Positions 60,053-64,000 of a stretch of DNA of 64,000 bases are shown in pieces. A program made the position numbers and the translations under genes. How positions within the stretch are numbered: position 1 is the first letter of the stretch; each line of letters opens with the position of its first letter. Source of the DNA: Cyclobacterium marinum DSM 745 (GTDB taxonomy: Bacteria; Bacteroidota; Bacteroidia; Cytophagales; Cyclobacteriaceae). Location of the stretch: contig NC_015914.1 of the NCBI RefSeq assembly GCF_000222485.1, positions 248,001 to 312,000 of the forward strand. Direction: 5' to 3'. The notes beneath the pieces are model-generated. The model had not been told where the DNA came from. It searched no databases and saw only the letters and a list, made by a program, of their open reading frames with translations.

Positions 60053-61651
60053 ATGTTTACATTCAAACACGCGCTGCATTCAGGAATTTTCGCAGCCTCT
60101 ATTACCATCTTACTTTTCAGTTATTCCACGGTACTTGCACAAAACAATGTTACAGGCTATGTTTATGAAGACCTCAATAACAATGCAATAAAAGACAAAA
60201 ATGAAAAAGGCATCCAAGGCGTAGCTGTTACGAATGGCAAAGAAGTCAGTCTTAGCAATGAAGATGGAAGCTATAGCCTTCCGGCCAATGATGACATGAT
60301 CGTTTCAGTCATTAAACCTGCAGGCTATGCTGTGCCAGTAGACGCCAACAATCAGCCTCAATTTTTTTACATCCACAAGCCCAATGGGTCACCTGATACT
60401 GGTGAAAAAAGGATTCTTCCCACGGGCAAACTACCCAAATCTGTAGATTTCCCTTTGATTGCGCAGGAAGAAGACTCGAATTTCTCTGTGATTTTATTTG
60501 GAGATCCTCAAGCCGATGACCTTACCAATGCCGGTTATTTTGAGAAAGCCATAATTTCTGAGCTTATTGGGGGCAAAGGAGCTGCCTTTGGCCTAAGCCT
60601 GGGTGATTTGGGTGCTCGAAATTTATTTGATACCTATATTCAATCTCTTGGAAAAATAGGCATTCCATGGTACAATTTGCTAGGAAACCACGACACCAAT
60701 AGCTATAAGGAAGACCAACTCTCAGATGAAACCTATGAGGCCAGCTTTGGCCCTACCAATTATGCACTTAATTATGCCAATGCTCATTTTATTGTATTGG
60801 ATGATGTGATCACACCCCACCCTTTCGGTCAAGGGAGTTATATAGGAGGCTTTAGAGAGGATATTTTGGAATTTATAAAAAACGATTTAAAACATGTTGC
60901 TAAAGACAAGCTAATCGTTCTGGCCTTCCATATCCCTATTTATGAGTTTGAAAAAGGTCCGGATCAATTTAGGGAAGGCGACCGACAAAAACTTTTCGAT
61001 TTATTAAAAGGCTATCAATACACCCTTTCTCTTTCGGGGCACACCCATTCTCAAAATCACCATTTTTTCACCACCGAAGAAGGCTGGCCCAACGCAGGCT
61101 TTCATCACCATTACAACCCCGGAGCCACCTCAGGAGGGATTTATATTGGCCCTAAAGACAGCTATGGCACCCCTTCAGGTATAATGCGTGACGGCACACC
61201 CAAAGGCTATGCCTTTCTAAATATAACTGGCAATACCTATACTTATGAATATGTTCCTTCCGGAGAAAACGATTGGAAAATGAGTCTTCATCTGCCCAAA
61301 ATTGTACCCCAGGCAAAAAAATACAGAGGTGAAATTACCGTAAACTTTTTCCAGGGAACACCTAGGGACAGTGTAAAATACCGGGTAGATGATGGAGAAT
61401 GGACTGCTTTGAAACTCGTACCAGAATATGACAAGTTTTTGTTGGATATCCTTCATGAATGGGACCATGCAGAAGAACTCCCCTGGGGAATCCGACCCTC
61501 CACTCCATTAATTTCTTCTCATATATGGAGTGGCAGAATTCCTTCCGACCTCCCCTTAGGAGAGCATACCGTGGAAGTCCTGGCCAAGGACTGGTTAGGA
61601 AGAACCTATACGGCAAAAAAATCTTTTAAAATTGTACCTGATAATCAGTGA
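60053..61651 (+). CDS. Secreted calcineurin-like phosphoesterase (MetallophosN/C)
   Basis: The protein has 532 aa. A signal peptide (cut near AQNN, residue 29) is followed by an N-terminal MetallophosN beta domain (GYVYEDLNNNAIKDKNEKGI). The catalytic domain (about 145-345) has GDPQADD, GDLGARN, NLLGNHDTNS and SLSGHTHSQNHHF, all residues expected for the di-metal site. A C-terminal MetallophosC domain follows (375-525). It hydrolyses phosphoesters in the periplasm. It is a typical Bacteroidota host gene and marks the chromosome outside the prophage. Confidence 0.9.
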   Translation: MFTFKHALHSGIFAASITILLFSYSTVLAQNNVTGYVYEDLNNNAIKDKNEKGIQGVAVTNGKEVSLSNEDGSYSLPANDDMIVSVIKPAGYAVPVDANNQPQFFYIHKPNGSPDTGEKRILPTGKLPKSVDFPLIAQEEDSNFSVILFGDPQADDLTNAGYFEKAIISELIGGKGAAFGLSLGDLGARNLFDTYIQSLGKIGIPWYNLLGNHDTNSYKEDQLSDETYEASFGPTNYALNYANAHFIVLDDVITPHPFGQGSYIGGFREDILEFIKNDLKHVAKDKLIVLAFHIPIYEFEKGPDQFREGDRQKLFDLLKGYQYTLSLSGHTHSQNHHFFTTEEGWPNAGFHHHYNPGATSGGIYIGPKDSYGTPSGIMRDGTPKGYAFLNITGNTYTYEYVPSGENDWKMSLHLPKIVPQAKKYRGEITVNFFQGTPRDSVKYRVDDGEWTALKLVPEYDKFLLDILHEWDHAEELPWGIRPSTPLISSHIWSGRIPSDLPLGEHTVEVLAKDWLGRTYTAKKSFKIVPDNQ

Positions 61652-61661
61652 ATTCCATGTG

Positions 61662-61725
61662 GTGATGGAGTGATGGGGTGATGTAGTGATGTAGTGATGT
61701 AGTGATCGAGTGATGTAGTGATCGT
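61662..61725. repeat. GTGATNNN octamer tandem array
   Basis: Eight consecutive 8-bp units (GTGATGGA, GTGATGGG, GTGATGTA three times, GTGATCGA, GTGATGTA, GTGATCG) directly behind the phosphoesterase. Smaller tracts of the same octamer lie in the prophage at 43409, 44289 and 55855. Confidence 0.85.
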
Positions 61726-61727
61726 TT

Positions 61728-62150
61728 ACCGGTGCCTGAGCCTGTCGAAGGCGTAGGGAGACGGTTACGATTAATTGTTAACCGGAGAGATAAACCACCG
61801 GAATCTATTTCCGGCACTTGGGCTTGTCGAATTACCGGAGCCTTAACCTATCGAACCACCGGAACCTGAGCCTGTCGAAGGTGTAGGGGAACGGATACGA
61901 TTAATTGTTAACTGGAGAGATAGACCACCGGAACCTGTTTCCAGTACCTGGGCTTGTCGAAATACCGGAGCCTGAACCTATCGAATTACCGGTGCCTGAG
62001 CCTGTCGAAGGCGTAGGAGAACGGTTACGATTAATTGTGAATTAGAGAGATAGACCACCGGAACCTATTTCCGGTACCTGGGCTTGTCGAAATACCGGAG
62101 CCTGAGCTTGTCGAAGGTGTAGGGAAACGGTTACGATTAATTGTTAATTG
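61728..62150. repeat. 130-bp intergenic tandem repeat with GAGCCTGTCGAAGG core
   Basis: Three units start at 61728, 61858 and 61988 (period 130 bp), plus a partial fourth. Each carries ACCGG...CCTGAGCCTGTCGAAGG, then ACGATTAATTGTTAA and ACCACCGGAACCT. The CCTGAGCNTGTCGAAGG word is a dispersed REP-like palindromic unit. The stretch holds no gene. Confidence 0.85.
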
Positions 62151-62204
62151 AAAAAGGTTTCATGTGATCATTGGGCGGATTGAGGAATTTATAAACAAAC
62201 TTAC

Positions 62205-62243
62205 CAAAAAAAATAGGCTTGCCAGTTGATTTTGACAAGCCTA
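62205..62243 (-). terminator. Terminator of the TonB-dependent receptor
   Basis: On the minus strand TAGGCTTG/CAAGCCTA (8-bp stem, 14-nt loop) is followed by eight Ts. Confidence 0.85.
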
Positions 62244-62263
62244 CTTTGAAAGAAAAAAACCAA

Positions 62264-64000
62264 TTAAAGACTAAGCTTAAATCCTCCATTCACTACAAAG
62301 CCATCCACGGGGGCATAAATATCCCTGAACTGAGGATCGCTAATGTTACCTGTGTAAATCGTATCAAACCTGGTCTGACGGGTATCCAACATGTTTTCAA
62401 AATTCAAGAAAAGGGAAAAATACTTTCCAATTTTCTTTTCGGACATAATACCCATGATCCAATAAGATTTCCCGGTACTGCCATCTGAAAGCTTTTGGGG
62501 ACTGAAATAATAAGCTTCCAACCCGATCCAAAAATTCCCGTGTTTCTCATACATCAGTACATTGTTCAAACGATGTTTGGCCACCAAAGGGTATTCGCTT
62601 TCCTGACTATCATAGTGCTCCTTAACATCTGCAAAAGTATAACCCATAAATAGTTTGAAATCATGGTAAGTCCACTTCATATTGGCTTCCAATCCTTGGG
62701 TATTGATGTACCCGTTAGGCTGAGTGAACACATACATACCATTGCTATTGGCCTGCAAAAGCATCGGATCATCAATCTGCGTATAAAATAAAAGCGCATT
62801 TGTACTTAGGCTCAATTCCTCTGTTACGAGCCATTTGTAATTGACGTCCAAATTTATCCCTGTAGAACGTTCTGCACGGGTTGCTGAAAAGTCTATAGGG
62901 AGAATATTTCGGAAATGAAGCCTTTCAGTATCTTCTGTAAATTGGGTGGGTGTTTTATAACCAAGCCCACCACCTGTCCTAAATGTTATTCTTTCATTAG
63001 GCTCATACAACAGTGAAAAGCGCGGAAGCAGATAAGCTCCATATTGACTTTGGTAATCTCCTCTCAAGCCGGTTTCCAAAGTCCATTGTGTAGCCATATT
63101 CCATGTGTTTTGAACAAATACCCCGGTAGTTGTATTGGAAAAACTAAGGTCATTATCTGGATCTCCTTGCCTTTGATCAAACTTTTCGGTCCATAGGTTC
63201 CCTCCTACTATCCACTCCATCTTTTCCCCAAAAGTGACATAGTTTAGTTCTGAAAAGGAAGAAACCTGTTCTCCGCTGAAACATAATTTGGTATAGCTAT
63301 AGACCTGTCAAAAAAACTAATACTGTTTTTCACCTGGATGCGGGAATGGTCAGAAAAACGATGGGTCGCATCAAACTGGGTAGACAGACGATCCGTTTCA
63401 TTGGATTCAAAATAACCCGAGGAAGATTTGCCTTCAATATAATCCATATTCCCACCGAGTCTATTTTCAGTAGTGAAATTAAAGCCAAGGTTTATTTCAG
63501 TTGCTTCATCGAGGTACCAAAACATGCGAGGATTGATGGTATAGCGCTCAAATTCCGGAATTGCAGTAAGCCCTATTCCTGCCGGGTCATAGGCCGTTCC
63601 TTTGTTATATGAGGCAAATACGGTGGTTCCAATTTTACCATACCTTTCCGAATAGAAACCACTTAGGTCCAACCCTAAAGCGGAGGTCCCGTTTACCATA
63701 AAGTTCAACTCCCGATCTTCTCCCGGGGTTTTAGATATTAAGTTGACCAAACCTGCAATGGCCCCTCCACCATATAGCGTAGAAGAAGCTCCTTTGATCA
63801 CTTCAACCTGTTTGAGGTCAAGGGGAGCAATCTGCATCAGGCTCAAGCCTCCCGAATAACCGGAATACAATGGAAGGCCATCTCTAAGTAATTGGGTATA
63901 CTTTCCATCCAATCCTTGGATTCGGATACTTGAATTATAACTGGTGGCTGAGGTCTGCTGCGTCTGAATCCCCGTGCTTTCATTCAATAACATACGGATA
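62264..64000 (-). pseudogene. TonB-dependent receptor, frameshifted and 5'-truncated by window edge
   Basis: The minus strand encodes a receptor plug (STLYGGGAIAGLVNLISKTP) and beta-barrel, ending in VVNGGFKLSL. The frame continues past position 64000, so the signal peptide and TonB box lie outside. At 63278-63282 one T is missing from a T run. The frame up to there ends in ENRFLPFQN, while the barrel continues in the next frame with FSGEQVSSFSELNYV. With one T restored the two halves join into one protein. It is either a genuine frameshift or a sequencing error. The receptor would import iron chelates or similar nutrients. Confidence 0.8.

Noticed and set aside
61626..61817. ORF with HHSITTSLHHYITPSLHH-like repeats
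   Set aside because: It arises from translating the GTGATNNN octamer array, so it is not a real protein.

Overview
The window looks like a Bacteroidota chromosome, probably Cytophagales (Cyclobacteriaceae-like). It is AT-rich, uses TAnnTTTG-type promoters, and its right edge carries host genes typical of that phylum: a MetallophosN/Metallophos/MetallophosC phosphoesterase and a TonB-dependent receptor. Most of the window, about 4.2 to 59.6 kb, is one siphovirus-like temperate prophage transcribed almost entirely on the minus strand. The species assignment is inference from gene style, not from a marker gene.

Layout. (1) 1-4.3 kb is an accessory flank, probably still prophage. It holds a P22-type antirepressor, a decayed KilA-N gene, a membrane-anchored DnaQ-fold protein that lacks recognisable catalytic residues, and a plus-strand ClpP/SppA-type (SDH family) protease with a zinc ribbon. 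(2) 4.5-31.4 kb is the minus-strand late region. Read in transcription order it has terminase small and large subunits, portal, a lysis cassette (endolysin, holin, candidate u-spanin), head-tail and tail completion genes, a tRNA-like RNA locus, two large beta-helix tail proteins, a PutAbiC-like exclusion gene and the tape measure. (3) 31.4-40.7 kb, upstream of the terminase in transcription order, carries a prohead protease/scaffold, the major capsid protein with an inserted carbohydrate-binding-like module, a candidate tail tube, RadC, a P-loop kinase and an HKD (PLD-like) protein, separated by several structured intergenic elements. (4) 41.3-58.9 kb is the early/replication operon: HTH protein, HD phosphohydrolase, ASCH-like protein, helicase-methyltransferase fusion, Toprim/SF3 primase-helicase, thymidylate synthase, a C5 DNA methyltransferase with an expanded repeat region, a PolX-like nucleotidyltransferase and a DEDD exonuclease. 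(5) At 59.1 kb a divergent HTH repressor closes the prophage. (6) 59.6-64 kb is host chromosome with 8-bp and 130-bp tandem repeats.

How it fits together. The repressor has an HTH but no LexA-type peptidase domain, so the antirepressor at the far left is a plausible inducer. A repeated near-palindrome (TAGYGTTTTTCRCTA) sits at the divergent early promoter, at an early gene junction and upstream of two head-region genes, so one repressor may control several promoters. The replication set makes DNA with its own primase-helicase and thymidylate synthase, and two methyltransferases probably mark it against restriction. No integrase, transposase or reverse transcriptase is visible, so the recombinase probably lies left of position 1.

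The most interesting unexplained signals are: a two-copy structured element with compensatory stem changes upstream of radC and of the C5 methyltransferase gene; a tRNA-like element with no variable loop, flanked by strong hairpins; a cluster of GTTACA/TGTAAC sites at 40.8-41.06 kb; and an attC-like hairpin at 41.8 kb.
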